DNA from: Kiritimatiellia bacterium
GTDB lineage: Bacteria > Verrucomicrobiota > Kiritimatiellia > JAFGHX01
Direction of reading: 5' to 3'
Length of the DNA stretch: 64,000 bases
Assembly: GCA_016929905.1 (NCBI GenBank)
Contig: JAFGHX010000047.1
Location: 36,405 to 100,404 of the forward strand
Shown: one piece after another, positions 1 to 8,985 of the stretch
How the letters are laid out: every line of letters begins with the position of its first letter
Position numbering within the stretch: the first letter of the stretch is position 1
Translations under genes and position numbers: made by a program
The notes under the pieces: model-generated
Database searches by the model: none
Told to the model about the DNA's origin: nothing
What the model saw: the letters and a program-made list of their open reading frames with translations, nothing else

Positions 1-2
1 AC

Positions 3-1679
3 TTTTTCGTCGTCATCGACACGCTGAAGGCCCGTTCCGCGGCCGACTACACCGCGCGCGCCTACTGGCGCACGCTGGGCGAGGCGCGAATCGAAGGCCA
101 AACGCTGCACGTGACGCAGCATGGCGGCAAAGACAAGGGGGACGAACCCACGCACCATTTCTGCATCGTCAACGCCGACGGCGCCGCGCTGAAACTGCGT
201 GAGCGGTTCGACTACGGCCACGGCGGCGACAAAGGCTACTACGAGAAATATCCGTATGCCGGCAAGATGACCAAGGTGCTGGTGCAAACCCAAGAGGCCC
301 GGCTGCAGGAGGGCGAAGCGCTGAGGTTCGCCAACCTGTTCCGTGTCCGGCCGGAGGCCGGGATCGGAGGATCTAATCTCCGACCCTGCGGCAAGAATGC
401 CTGGAGCGTCGGCGGCGAACGGCCGGCGGTAGTCGGACTCGGTCCTTTCAAGGGGGGCGGGCTGGAGGTGGACGCCGGCCTGTTCCTGTTGACGCCGGAA
501 GGGCTGCTCACGGCCGGCGCCACGCGAGCGACGCCTGCCCCCCGGACCGCCGCGCCGGCCACGCTCTCCGCCATCCTGGCCGAGCTCGTCGGCGCATCGC
601 AGCCTGCGCCGAGCCCGGCAGCGCCGCCCACACTCCTGGCAACCCCGCTGACGCCAACGGGGAAGAAAGCGCTGAACGCCCCCGTCACGGCCTTGGCCGC
701 GGATGCACAGGGCGTGCTGTGCGGTACACGCGATGGGCATGTGGTGCTGCTCGACCGCAAGGGCCGCCCACGCTGGGAAAAGAACCTGGAATCCCGCGTG
801 CGAACAGTGGCCCTGGCCCGATTCGCCGGCGGCCAACGCGTCTGCCTTGCCGGCACCCATAAGGGCGAAGCGCAGGCCCTCGATGCCGCGACCGGCGAAG
901 CACTCTGGTCCTACACCTGCACCCCCTACCACCACCGCAGCGGGTCGGTCGCCGTCATCTTCTCCGCCAATCTCGATGCCGAGCCCGGCCACGAGGTCGT
1001 GGCCGGTTCCGACAACCACCACGTCCACGCGCTGTCGGCCGCGGGCAAACTGCTCTGGCGCCAGAACACCACGCACGCCAGTTGGACGGGTGCCGCCGGC
1101 GACTGCGACGGCGACCGGCTCGACGAGATCGCCGCCGGCACCGAGTACTACTGGCACCGCGTGATGAGCGCCGAGGGCAAGTGGCGCGCCAAGTGCAATG
1201 GCGGCCCGGGCGTCTCGGCCGTCGCCATCATCGACTTCGACGCCGACGGCAAGGCCGAAGCCCTGTTCGGCATGGAAGACGGGTTCGCACGCTGCATACA
1301 GGCCGGCAAGGAACAGACCAAGCGCAACTGGCAGGCGAATGTGGGCGGGCCGCCGACCGCCATCGAACCGCTCGACCTCGACGCCGACGGCAAGCCGGAA
1401 GCCATCGTCGGCTCCGATTCCGGCAGCGTGTACGCCCTGAAAGCCGACAAGAGCCTGGCGTGGCGTACAGCCTTGCCCGATTCGGTCAATGATCTCGTCG
1501 TTGTCGGAAACCACATCGTCGCCGCCTGCGACGACGGGCGCGTCTGCGTGCTGGACCGGGCAGGGACTGTGCTGAAGCAGGCAACCCTGCCCGAGCCGCC
1601 CGGCGCTCTGGCACGGACGGACGAACACGGGGTCGTCGCCGCCGCCGGCGATACGGTGTATGCGTTCGAGGTGCGGTGA
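3..1679 (+). CDS. Partial CDS (5' end outside window): heparinase-like C-terminal beta-sandwich followed by PQQ/FG-GAP-type beta-propeller (family A, member A1)
   Basis: The frame of ORF 111..1679 is open back to position 3 (FFVVIDTLKARSAADYTARAYWRTLGEARIEG...), so the annotated GTG at 111 is probably not the start. The C-terminal half has repeated DADGKxEAxxG and VxALxADKSLAWR propeller blades. Confidence 0.75.
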   Translation, partial: FFVVIDTLKARSAADYTARAYWRTLGEARIEGQTLHVTQHGGKDKGDEPTHHFCIVNADGAALKLRERFDYGHGGDKGYYEKYPYAGKMTKVLVQTQEARLQEGEALRFANLFRVRPEAGIGGSNLRPCGKNAWSVGGERPAVVGLGPFKGGGLEVDAGLFLLTPEGLLTAGATRATPAPRTAAPATLSAILAELVGASQPAPSPAAPPTLLATPLTPTGKKALNAPVTALAADAQGVLCGTRDGHVVLLDRKGRPRWEKNLESRVRTVALARFAGGQRVCLAGTHKGEAQALDAATGEALWSYTCTPYHHRSGSVAVIFSANLDAEPGHEVVAGSDNHHVHALSAAGKLLWRQNTTHASWTGAAGDCDGDRLDEIAAGTEYYWHRVMSAEGKWRAKCNGGPGVSAVAIIDFDADGKAEALFGMEDGFARCIQAGKEQTKRNWQANVGGPPTAIEPLDLDADGKPEAIVGSDSGSVYALKADKSLAWRTALPDSVNDLVVVGNHIVAACDDGRVCVLDRAGTVLKQATLPEPPGALARTDEHGVVAAAGDTVYAFEVR

Positions 1680-1714
1680 GGATCCCATACGAACGACGGC
1701 TCCGCCAAACCTTG

Positions 1715-1749
1715 TCGACAAAGTTCTCGACAAAGTTTTCGACAAAGTT
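1715..1749. repeat. Three direct repeats of TCGACAAAGTT at 12-bp spacing
   Basis: TCGACAAAGTT at 1715-1725, 1727-1737, 1739-1749, upstream of the flavoprotein gene. Confidence 0.95.
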
Positions 1750-1785
1750 ATAACTCATGGCGCGATCTTGCGGAGGGAGGACCAC

Positions 1786-2382
1786 ATGCAAATCAAAGCC
1801 ATGGGAATAGCCGGCAGTCCCCGGCGCCGGGGCAACTCGAGCACGCTCATGCGAGCCGTGCTGCAAGGCGCCCAGACGGCGGGGGCCGAGACGGAGACCG
1901 TGTATCTGAACGACTTGACCTATCGCGGGTGCCAAGGCTGCCCCCGGTGCGCCACAAAGGGGAGATGCATCCAGAAAGACGACCTCACCCCAGTCTTCGA
2001 TCGGCTGATGACGGCGCACGTCTGGGTCCTGGCCGCCCCCATTTACTACGACGGCGTCTCCGGGCAAATGAAGCTCTTCTTCGACCGTATCCGTTGGCTG
2101 ACATGGGTCGGCAGAGATCAGCGACCGCGCCTCAGCGGGAAACGGCATGCGGCCGTCATCCTCACGTGGGAGGACAAGCCGCGCCGGGAATACACGAAGG
2201 TGGCCAAGGTGCTGGCTTCCTATCTCGGCTGGGCCGGCGACTTCGGGGAGGTCGAAATCATGGCGGAAGGCCTGCTCGGCCCGGCCAACGCGGCCCGCAA
2301 ACGGCGGGATCTGCTCCTGCACGCCGAGGCGCTGGGCAAAAACCTTGTCCTGCGCCAGGAAGAAGCCGTCCCTCATCCGTAA
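1786..2382 (+). CDS. NAD(P)H-dependent flavodoxin-fold oxidoreductase / iron-sulfur flavoprotein-like
   Basis: MGIAGSPRRRGNSSTLMRAVLQGA FMN-binding start; Cys motif CQGCPRCATKGRC; AAPIYYDGVSGQMKLFFDR. ATG at 1786 preceded by GGAGGGAGG. Confidence 0.85.
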   Translation: MQIKAMGIAGSPRRRGNSSTLMRAVLQGAQTAGAETETVYLNDLTYRGCQGCPRCATKGRCIQKDDLTPVFDRLMTAHVWVLAAPIYYDGVSGQMKLFFDRIRWLTWVGRDQRPRLSGKRHAAVILTWEDKPRREYTKVAKVLASYLGWAGDFGEVEIMAEGLLGPANAARKRRDLLLHAEALGKNLVLRQEEAVPHP

Positions 2383-2407
2383 CCGGCAATCAAGAGGATC
2401 CGTGCAA

Positions 2408-2430
2408 GTCCGTGTTCGTCCGTGTTCCGG
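2408..2430. repeat. Short (TCCGTGT)-type imperfect tandem repeat
   Basis: GTCCGTGTTCGTCCGTGTTCCGG; same class at 13556. Confidence 0.7.
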
Positions 2431-2436
2431 CACCGA

Positions 2437-3300
2437 TCACGGATTGTCCTGTCGGCGGTAGGCGCCGGGTGAGCGGCCGGTCTCGCGGCGAAAGACACGG
2501 GCGAAGTACTGAGGGGACGAATAGCCGCACTGGAACGCGATCTCGCGAACAGTCAGACGCGTGCTGGCCAGCAGCCGCTGCGCGAGTTGGGTGCGCCGCA
2601 GCTGCACGTATTCCATCGGCGCCATGCCCAACGCGGACTTGAACACGTAATGAAAACGCGTCGCGGACAACCCCACCCGTCTGGCCAGGATCCGGCGGTT
2701 CAACGGCTTGTCCAGATTGGCCGCAATATGCTCCAACGCCGGCTCCAACCGCGCCAGATCTTCGGGACTCGCCGGGAGCCTCACCACGCCGGACTGTTCA
2801 ATCAGCGTGTCAGCCAACTGCAACGCCAGCCGGCTCGCCTTCAGGACAGCCTTCACATCGGTGCGCTGCCAGTCCACGACGGCCCGGATGAGACGGTTGA
2901 TCAGCGGGCGGAGCCGGCGGCTGGCGGCGGCGGAGAGGACCGGCGTGACATCCGCGTAGTGGAGCAGGTCCATCCCGTTCGGAAATTCGAGCCCGAGTAT
3001 GACGAAACGCGTCGTCATCGGCGGGCCGGGTGGCGCCACGGTCAGCCGGTGCAGACGGCCGCTCGGTATCACCAGGATCCGGCCGGGTGCGGCCACCATC
3101 GGCCGGCGGTCCTTGAGCTCGACGAGCCACGAGCCGCCTTCGGCCCACTCCAGCAGCGTGCCCGGCAGCCGGTGCCAGCCGGTCGTGTACGGCTGGCGCC
3201 GCGGTTCGACCGCCGCCAGCAGCATGCGTATGCGCACAGAGCCCGCTTCTCGTTTCACAGTACAAAAATGCACAAGTCCGGTATCTTTGTCGATTGTCAA
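2437..3300 (-). CDS. AraC-family transcriptional regulator
   Basis: C-terminal double HTH: LNRRILARRVGLSATRFHYVFKSALGMAPMEYVQLRRTQLAQRLLASTRLTVREIAFQCGYSSPQYFARVFRRETGRSPGAYR. The start is TTG or a downstream GTG; the exact start is uncertain. Confidence 0.92.
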   Translation of the reverse strand: MTIDKDTGLVHFCTVKREAGSVRIRMLLAAVEPRRQPYTTGWHRLPGTLLEWAEGGSWLVELKDRRPMVAAPGRILVIPSGRLHRLTVAPPGPPMTTRFVILGLEFPNGMDLLHYADVTPVLSAAASRRLRPLINRLIRAVVDWQRTDVKAVLKASRLALQLADTLIEQSGVVRLPASPEDLARLEPALEHIAANLDKPLNRRILARRVGLSATRFHYVFKSALGMAPMEYVQLRRTQLAQRLLASTRLTVREIAFQCGYSSPQYFARVFRRETGRSPGAYRRQDNP

Positions 3301-3369
3301 AATGCGCCGAGGACGTCAGCCTTTACGAAACACCTACCGAACGCCCCTGAGGGGGGGGGAGACCCTGCC

Positions 3370-4749
3370 ATGAGAAGGCCTTGCAGACTTGTTCCGCCTG
3401 TATCCCGGGCAATCGGAGCCTTGTTGCTTCACATCTCAGCCCGTGCCGCCGTCGTCACCTGCGACACGATGGTAGCCGGTAAATCGAGCGACAACTCGCG
3501 TGCGCTTGCTGCGGCCATGCAAGCGGCAGAAAGCGAACCGGAGAGGACGGTGATTGTTCCCGCGGCGGCAGGGGCATACACCGTCAAGTCCACTCTTACC
3601 GTCCCGGAGGGTGTGACGCTTGTTGGACAAGAGGGTGCAACGCTGAACGCGACATTGCGGCTCTCGGATCGCAGCGTGCTGGACAACATAGCTTTCACGG
3701 ATGGCGCGCGCAGGGTGATTATCGGCGAAACGTCACTTGTGACGGGAGCCGAGGTCAGGAACTGTTCGTTCGGCAGTTCAACATGGGCCTCACTGCTCGC
3801 CTATCGCGCCAATGACTGCCTGGTTTGCAGCAACACCTTTGTCAACGGGCGGAATGGGGGAAACATCATATTCCTCGGCGGAAAACGCAACGTTATCCGT
3901 CGCAACTCCATAACCGGGGGCAGGACGGCTGTCCTCTTTCTGTATAGTCGAACGTCAAACGGCGGTGGTTATGAAAGCCTGATCGAGGACAACCTCGTGG
4001 AGTACAATACCGTCCATGCTGTCGCGAGGCGCCAATACGAGGAGGGGATATCTTTTGATGTTGCCGGCGACGGTCCCGCGGCGACGGCCGCTCTGGAATA
4101 CGACAGAATATCCTCTGCAACCGGGAAGCAGGTGGTGCTCTCGCATGCGAACTGGGCACCAACCGGAAACCCTTCCTATGTGGGCTACGACATGGTGTTT
4201 CTGTCGGGTGATTTGATCGGCCAGACTCGAAGAATTGCCGCACAGTCAAGCGCCACTTTCACTCTGGACAAGTCTGTTTCCAGGGCAACCGCAGGAGACA
4301 AAATCGTTATCGGCGCGACTTTCAAGCGCAATATTGTCAGAAACAACATTGTCAACTCGCCCAATTTGGACGATGCCATTCTTCTTTATGGCATGGCTTT
4401 TGAGAATATCGTCGAAAGTAACACCGTTGCACGGGGCGCCAACATAGCCGTCATGTCTCTCGACAATACCGTGAGGCCAACAGACTCCGTAACCGGAACT
4501 TGGGGTCGAGCGCCATCCGGGTATAATCTGGTTCGGGGGAACACGGTAGGAGGCAGGATTCGGCTGCAGTACTATGCCATCCCGGTCATCAAAGGGCATA
4601 CGAACACCTATGCCCGATATCATACCTACGGGAACTCCGTAGTCGACAACGAGGTAAGTGATCGAATATGGGCCAACGATCAGTATCTCCATTCAAGTGG
4701 AAATACCGGCACGACAGAGTTCTATCGTGTGCACGAGTTGCAGCACTGA
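3370..4749 (+). CDS. Secreted right-handed parallel beta-helix protein (pectate-lyase-like fold)
   Basis: ATG at 3370 with hydrophobic N-terminus; repeated N-rich rungs (VIRRNSITGG, RNIVRNNIVNSPNLDDAILLYG, NIVESNTVARGANIAV). Divergent from the AraC gene. Confidence 0.75.
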   Translation: MRRPCRLVPPVSRAIGALLLHISARAAVVTCDTMVAGKSSDNSRALAAAMQAAESEPERTVIVPAAAGAYTVKSTLTVPEGVTLVGQEGATLNATLRLSDRSVLDNIAFTDGARRVIIGETSLVTGAEVRNCSFGSSTWASLLAYRANDCLVCSNTFVNGRNGGNIIFLGGKRNVIRRNSITGGRTAVLFLYSRTSNGGGYESLIEDNLVEYNTVHAVARRQYEEGISFDVAGDGPAATAALEYDRISSATGKQVVLSHANWAPTGNPSYVGYDMVFLSGDLIGQTRRIAAQSSATFTLDKSVSRATAGDKIVIGATFKRNIVRNNIVNSPNLDDAILLYGMAFENIVESNTVARGANIAVMSLDNTVRPTDSVTGTWGRAPSGYNLVRGNTVGGRIRLQYYAIPVIKGHTNTYARYHTYGNSVVDNEVSDRIWANDQYLHSSGNTGTTEFYRVHELQH

Positions 4750-5163
4750 GGACCCAGACCGGGGTGCGCGTCGAAGAACGGGCTGGATCGTGGATTCCAG
4801 AGGGCTTCTCGATTGGGTTGCCGTGGAAACGCGAGGGATGCTGCCTCACGTGAAGGGCGCGGGCCGAACGCGGTTTCGTTGCGGAGCGATACGGTTGCCG
4901 ACGCGCACACGGCCGTACGCCTCTTCCGCTTTGCAACGGCCGACGGCCGCGCGCGGATGTCGAAGGTTGAGGCGCCATGCCTAACCTTCCGGCCGGTTCG
5001 GCTATTAAGCTTGCGGGAAGGCTACGAGCCCGATCAATCGACTTCTTGGCGAATGGGCGCCGCTCCGGCGCCGCAAGACGCGCACACGGCGGCGGCCGCG
5101 CCGGGATGCCGGATGCGCCCGGTCCGCCCCATCCGACTTGTCCGACGAGGGGAGGAGAAATCG

Positions 5164-8100
5164 ATGAAGACTCCGAAGATGACCCTGTTTGCGCTCTTGA
5201 CCGCGAGTCTTGGCGCGTGGGCCGCGGAAGAGCAACCCGCCATCACGCAACTCAAAAATCTCCACATCGACACCGTGCTCGTAGCCGCCGGCAAGCCGCA
5301 GGCGGTCATCGTGGTTCCCGGCGACGGCCGGTACGCGGCGGCCGTCGAGGCCATCCAGGCGGCCGTGCGCCGGGCGTCGGGCGCCACATTGCCCGTCGAG
5401 CGCGGCGCGGCGGATGCCGAAGCCCTGCTCAAGGCCCGTAACGTGATCGCGCTGGGCAACATGGCCACCAATCCGTTCATCGCGCACATGTACCGGCAAT
5501 GGTACACGCTGCTCGACCTGAAGTACCCGGGCAAGGGCGGCTGCGTCGTGCGCTCCTGCCACGACCCGTACGGGACGGGCCGCAACGTCATCTGGATCGG
5601 GGGCTCGGACGACGCGGGCGTGACCGCGGCCGCGCGCCGGTTCGCCGGGCTCTTGACGCCCGGCGCGCCCCTGAAGGTCGGCTGGCTCATGGAGATCCAG
5701 CTCGGCGCGGGGCTGAACCCGCCTGAGATCGGCGAGCACGTCAAGGACTGGAACCAGAATACGGTCCTGAGCTGGCGGGACAGTTGGCGCGTCGCCGACG
5801 GGCGCAAGACCGGCTATCCGCCCGGCGGCGCGTTCGGGTGGAACCCCATCAGCGTGGCCGGCGTGCTGTACTACATGACAGGCCGGCGCGAATACCTGGA
5901 CTATTTCAAACAGCTCGCCATGCCCGATCCCAAGAACGTACCCCCGCCGCTCAAGACCGATGACGCCATCCAGGATCCGCTGAATCCGCTCGTGAAGAAC
6001 TACCATTACCGCACCCATCTGGTGACCTGCGTCTTCGACCTGATCGAGGAGAGCCCGCTGTTCACGGACAAGGAGCGGCTGCACATCAGCAACAAGCTGA
6101 TCGAACAGTACGCGCATTACACCAAGGGCTGGGGCTGGAACAAGCCGTTCAAACCGCACACCCCGAGCCGGCACGGCGCCTGGCACAGCGTGTGCATCTA
6201 CACCACCGCGCGTTACCTCGCCAAGTACTACCCGGCCGCGCGGTGGAACGAGGCGCTCGAACGCGTGCGCGAGACATTCGCGGGGTTCATCGGCAATCCC
6301 ACATGGGGCGAATCCGATACGCTGGTCTGGGTGTCCACCTGCCTGGAGCCGGTCTTCGAGTTCTTCATGCTCGACGGGTTCGACGAATTCGTCTCGAGCG
6401 GTACGGCCCGCACCCTGATGAGCGGAATCGAAATCCTCTGGTCGGGCAAGAAGATCGACGTGTCGAACCAGATGCTCTCGCTCGGCTTGCTGCACAAGGC
6501 CGGCCACATGCTGAAGGACGGGCGCTACGCGTGGCTGGCGCGCCAGATGGACTTCGATCTGGACGCCTTCAGAATCGGCCAGTCGTTCTGGCCGCCGGAG
6601 ACCCAAACCGCATCGCCGCCCCGCGACCGGGTCAATCGGGTCAGCCACTACCCGCTCCCGAAAGAGGACTGGGACCAGAGCGGAAAGACCGTTCCGCGCG
6701 AAGAGGGCTTCCAGATGCTCTCGTACCGCCGCGGGCTGACTGACCGCGACGATTTTCTCCACATCGACGGGTTCATGGGCGGCGGCCGGAACCCCTACCA
6801 CGTCAATGCCCTGTACCTGCTGCGTCTGGGCGCGCACGAGCTGGCGAGCGGCTACGACAATCAGGTGCAGATCTGGCGCAACGGCATGGTGGCGCAGCAG
6901 GCGGCCAAGGCGGCGGCTCTGAAGAAGGCCGCCGGGTTCGGCGCCGGCGCCTACGTGCACACGCAGGTGCCGAACATGCCGTTTTCGAGCTGGGACCGTC
7001 ACGTATTCCTGATCGGCGGCCTCTGCGCCGCCGTCGTGGACCGCGTGCAGGCGCGGGAGCCGGGCACGTTCGAGGTGCGGTGCGGATGGAACCTGCCGGG
7101 GGCCGGCAAGACGATCGACGCGCTGCCCCGCTGTGTGCGCACGGACGCCGGCGTGGTCCTCAGTTGCGCGCAACCGGTGGCTATGGCGGCCGGCGGCGGG
7201 CAGACGTGGGAGGGCCACCTCGCGACCGGCGAGACCATCGCGCTGCATAACCTGCTCTACCGTGAACCCGCGTTGGATCCGCCCCCGTACACGCTCGCCG
7301 CGTTGGCTCCGCAGGCGAGCCTGGTTCGCGGCGATCGGCCGGGCCTTGTGGCCGTCGGCCCCTATGACGCGGACCCGATCCGCGTGCAGGCCGCGGCCGC
7401 CTATGTCACCGCCGACAGAATCCTCATGGTCGACGCGGTCGAACTCCGCGCGGGCCGAACCCCGATCGTCACGTGCGACGAGCCGCTCTCGCTGGCGTGG
7501 CGGCTCGATAGCGGAACGCTCGAGGCGGACGCCACGGAACCGTGCACGCTCACCGTGGCGACCCGGCCGCCGCAAAGCGTCCGCCTGCAGCCGGGCCGTC
7601 ACGAGCGGAACGGCATGCCGCCCGATCCCGCGGTTGCCGCCGCGTTGCAGCGCGCCCTCGCCGCGCTCGCCGCCCGGGCCGCGCCGCCGGCAGACGAGCG
7701 CCCCGCCTCGAAATCCGCCCGCGCGAACTGGCTGCCGCGTTGGACGGCCAGGGTGAAGGGCCGCGTGACGCATGTGGAGCCGGCCCGCCACCCGGCCCCC
7801 ATGCTCTGGGTCGCCGCCGACGATACCCGCAAAGAAGGCAGCCACGCCGAGACGGACCGCTTCAGCCGGCTGTACGTGATGACGCCGCAGGGCAAAGCCG
7901 TGAAGAGCGCGGAGTGCCCCGCGCGCATCCTGTCGCTCTGGCCGGCCGCGGATGCCGAGCAGACCCGCTCGTTCGCCGCGCTGGCCGGGTTGCGCGACGA
8001 CAGGCTGCGCGCGCTCGACGCGCGCGGCGATCTGCTGTGGGAGGCACGGGCGGACGTGCATCCCAGCTTCAAGATCGCCGATCGCTACGAGGCGCCCTGG

Positions 8101-8946
8101 TTCACCGATCCGCGCCCGCCGCGCGACAATCGCGGCGTCTTCGCCCTGAACGTGGACGACTTCTGGCATACCGGTAAACAGACGATCGCGCTCGGCCGCC
8201 CGTGCACCGTCGAGTTCAGGGAACTCTCCGGCAAACTCATCGAACGGCTGCGCACGGACTGGGGCAACAACTCCGTCTTCGCCATGCTGGCCAACAGCGG
8301 ACAGGCGAACGGAGACGGGCCGGCCCGCTGGCTGCTGGCGGGCCGCGAGTACGCGGGAAACCCGCGCGTGACGGCGTTTGGCGCCGGTTACAAAACAAGG
8401 GTGTGGGCCGGCTATTCCCCCATTGAGCCCGGCGCCACATGGATCAGCGGCTGGCGCAAGCGCCGGCTCTGGCACCTGCTGACCGCCGATCTCGACGGGG
8501 ACGGCGTCGAGGAAGTCATCCGCGGGATCGGCGGCATCTGGAACGACGTGGCCGTGCACAAGGGCGCCGACCACGAAAACTGCCTCTGGAGCCGCAGCTT
8601 CGGGCCCGGACACATGACAAGCCTCGTGGTCGCCCGGTTCGCCGGAGACGGCAAGCGGCAGGTGGTCGTCGTCATGGCCAGCGGCTGGGTCTGCGCCTTC
8701 GATCACCAGGGCGCTCCGCTCTGGCAGAGAAAGCTGAGCAGCGGCGCAACCGCGGCTTGTGCCGCCAACGGACATGGAGTCGCCGTCGGATGCCGGGACG
8801 GCAGTATCGCGCTGCTGAACGGGCGCGGCGAGACGATACGCACGGCGCGGCTTGACGGCACCGTCCGCGTGCTTCATGCTGAAGGCAACACGCTGTTCGC
8901 CGGAACCGATGCCGGCCAAGTGGCAGGGCTTGGCATTGGCAATTGA
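5164..8946 (+). CDS. Secreted lyase-like (alpha/alpha toroid, heparinase/alginate-lyase-like) protein fused to C-terminal FG-GAP/PQQ-type propeller (family A, member A2)
   Basis: ATG 5164 with signal peptide MKTPKMTLFALLTASLGAWA. Helical-toroid-like region (FDLIEESPLFTDKERLHISNKLIEQY..., WGESDTLVWVSTCLEP), then beta-sandwich, then DLDGDGVEEVIRGIGGIWNDVAV propeller. Clear homology to 18142..22926. Confidence 0.7.
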   Translation: MKTPKMTLFALLTASLGAWAAEEQPAITQLKNLHIDTVLVAAGKPQAVIVVPGDGRYAAAVEAIQAAVRRASGATLPVERGAADAEALLKARNVIALGNMATNPFIAHMYRQWYTLLDLKYPGKGGCVVRSCHDPYGTGRNVIWIGGSDDAGVTAAARRFAGLLTPGAPLKVGWLMEIQLGAGLNPPEIGEHVKDWNQNTVLSWRDSWRVADGRKTGYPPGGAFGWNPISVAGVLYYMTGRREYLDYFKQLAMPDPKNVPPPLKTDDAIQDPLNPLVKNYHYRTHLVTCVFDLIEESPLFTDKERLHISNKLIEQYAHYTKGWGWNKPFKPHTPSRHGAWHSVCIYTTARYLAKYYPAARWNEALERVRETFAGFIGNPTWGESDTLVWVSTCLEPVFEFFMLDGFDEFVSSGTARTLMSGIEILWSGKKIDVSNQMLSLGLLHKAGHMLKDGRYAWLARQMDFDLDAFRIGQSFWPPETQTASPPRDRVNRVSHYPLPKEDWDQSGKTVPREEGFQMLSYRRGLTDRDDFLHIDGFMGGGRNPYHVNALYLLRLGAHELASGYDNQVQIWRNGMVAQQAAKAAALKKAAGFGAGAYVHTQVPNMPFSSWDRHVFLIGGLCAAVVDRVQAREPGTFEVRCGWNLPGAGKTIDALPRCVRTDAGVVLSCAQPVAMAAGGGQTWEGHLATGETIALHNLLYREPALDPPPYTLAALAPQASLVRGDRPGLVAVGPYDADPIRVQAAAAYVTADRILMVDAVELRAGRTPIVTCDEPLSLAWRLDSGTLEADATEPCTLTVATRPPQSVRLQPGRHERNGMPPDPAVAAALQRALAALAARAAPPADERPASKSARANWLPRWTARVKGRVTHVEPARHPAPMLWVAADDTRKEGSHAETDRFSRLYVMTPQGKAVKSAECPARILSLWPAADAEQTRSFAALAGLRDDRLRALDARGDLLWEARADVHPSFKIADRYEAPWFTDPRPPRDNRGVFALNVDDFWHTGKQTIALGRPCTVEFRELSGKLIERLRTDWGNNSVFAMLANSGQANGDGPARWLLAGREYAGNPRVTAFGAGYKTRVWAGYSPIEPGATWISGWRKRRLWHLLTADLDGDGVEEVIRGIGGIWNDVAVHKGADHENCLWSRSFGPGHMTSLVVARFAGDGKRQVVVVMASGWVCAFDHQGAPLWQRKLSSGATAACAANGHGVAVGCRDGSIALLNGRGETIRTARLDGTVRVLHAEGNTLFAGTDAGQVAGLGIGN

Positions 8947-8970
8947 CTATTGACCATCGACCATTGACCG
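8942..8970. repeat. (ATTGACCATC)-type short tandem repeat
   Basis: ATTGACTATTGACCATCGACCATTGACCG upstream of the M14-like gene. Confidence 0.8.
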
Positions 8971-8985
8971 AGGAACGCTGCGGAT

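Noticed and set aside
2587-3369. N-terminal 261 residues of ORF 2587..4749
   Set aside because: Antisense to the AraC gene; the beta-helix protein starts at ATG 3370 with a signal-peptide-like sequence.
5005-8919. 1304-aa minus-strand ORF
   Set aside because: Antisense to the well-supported A2 gene; low-complexity Arg/Gly/Ala/Val-rich shadow ORF typical of high-GC DNA; no recognisable motif.
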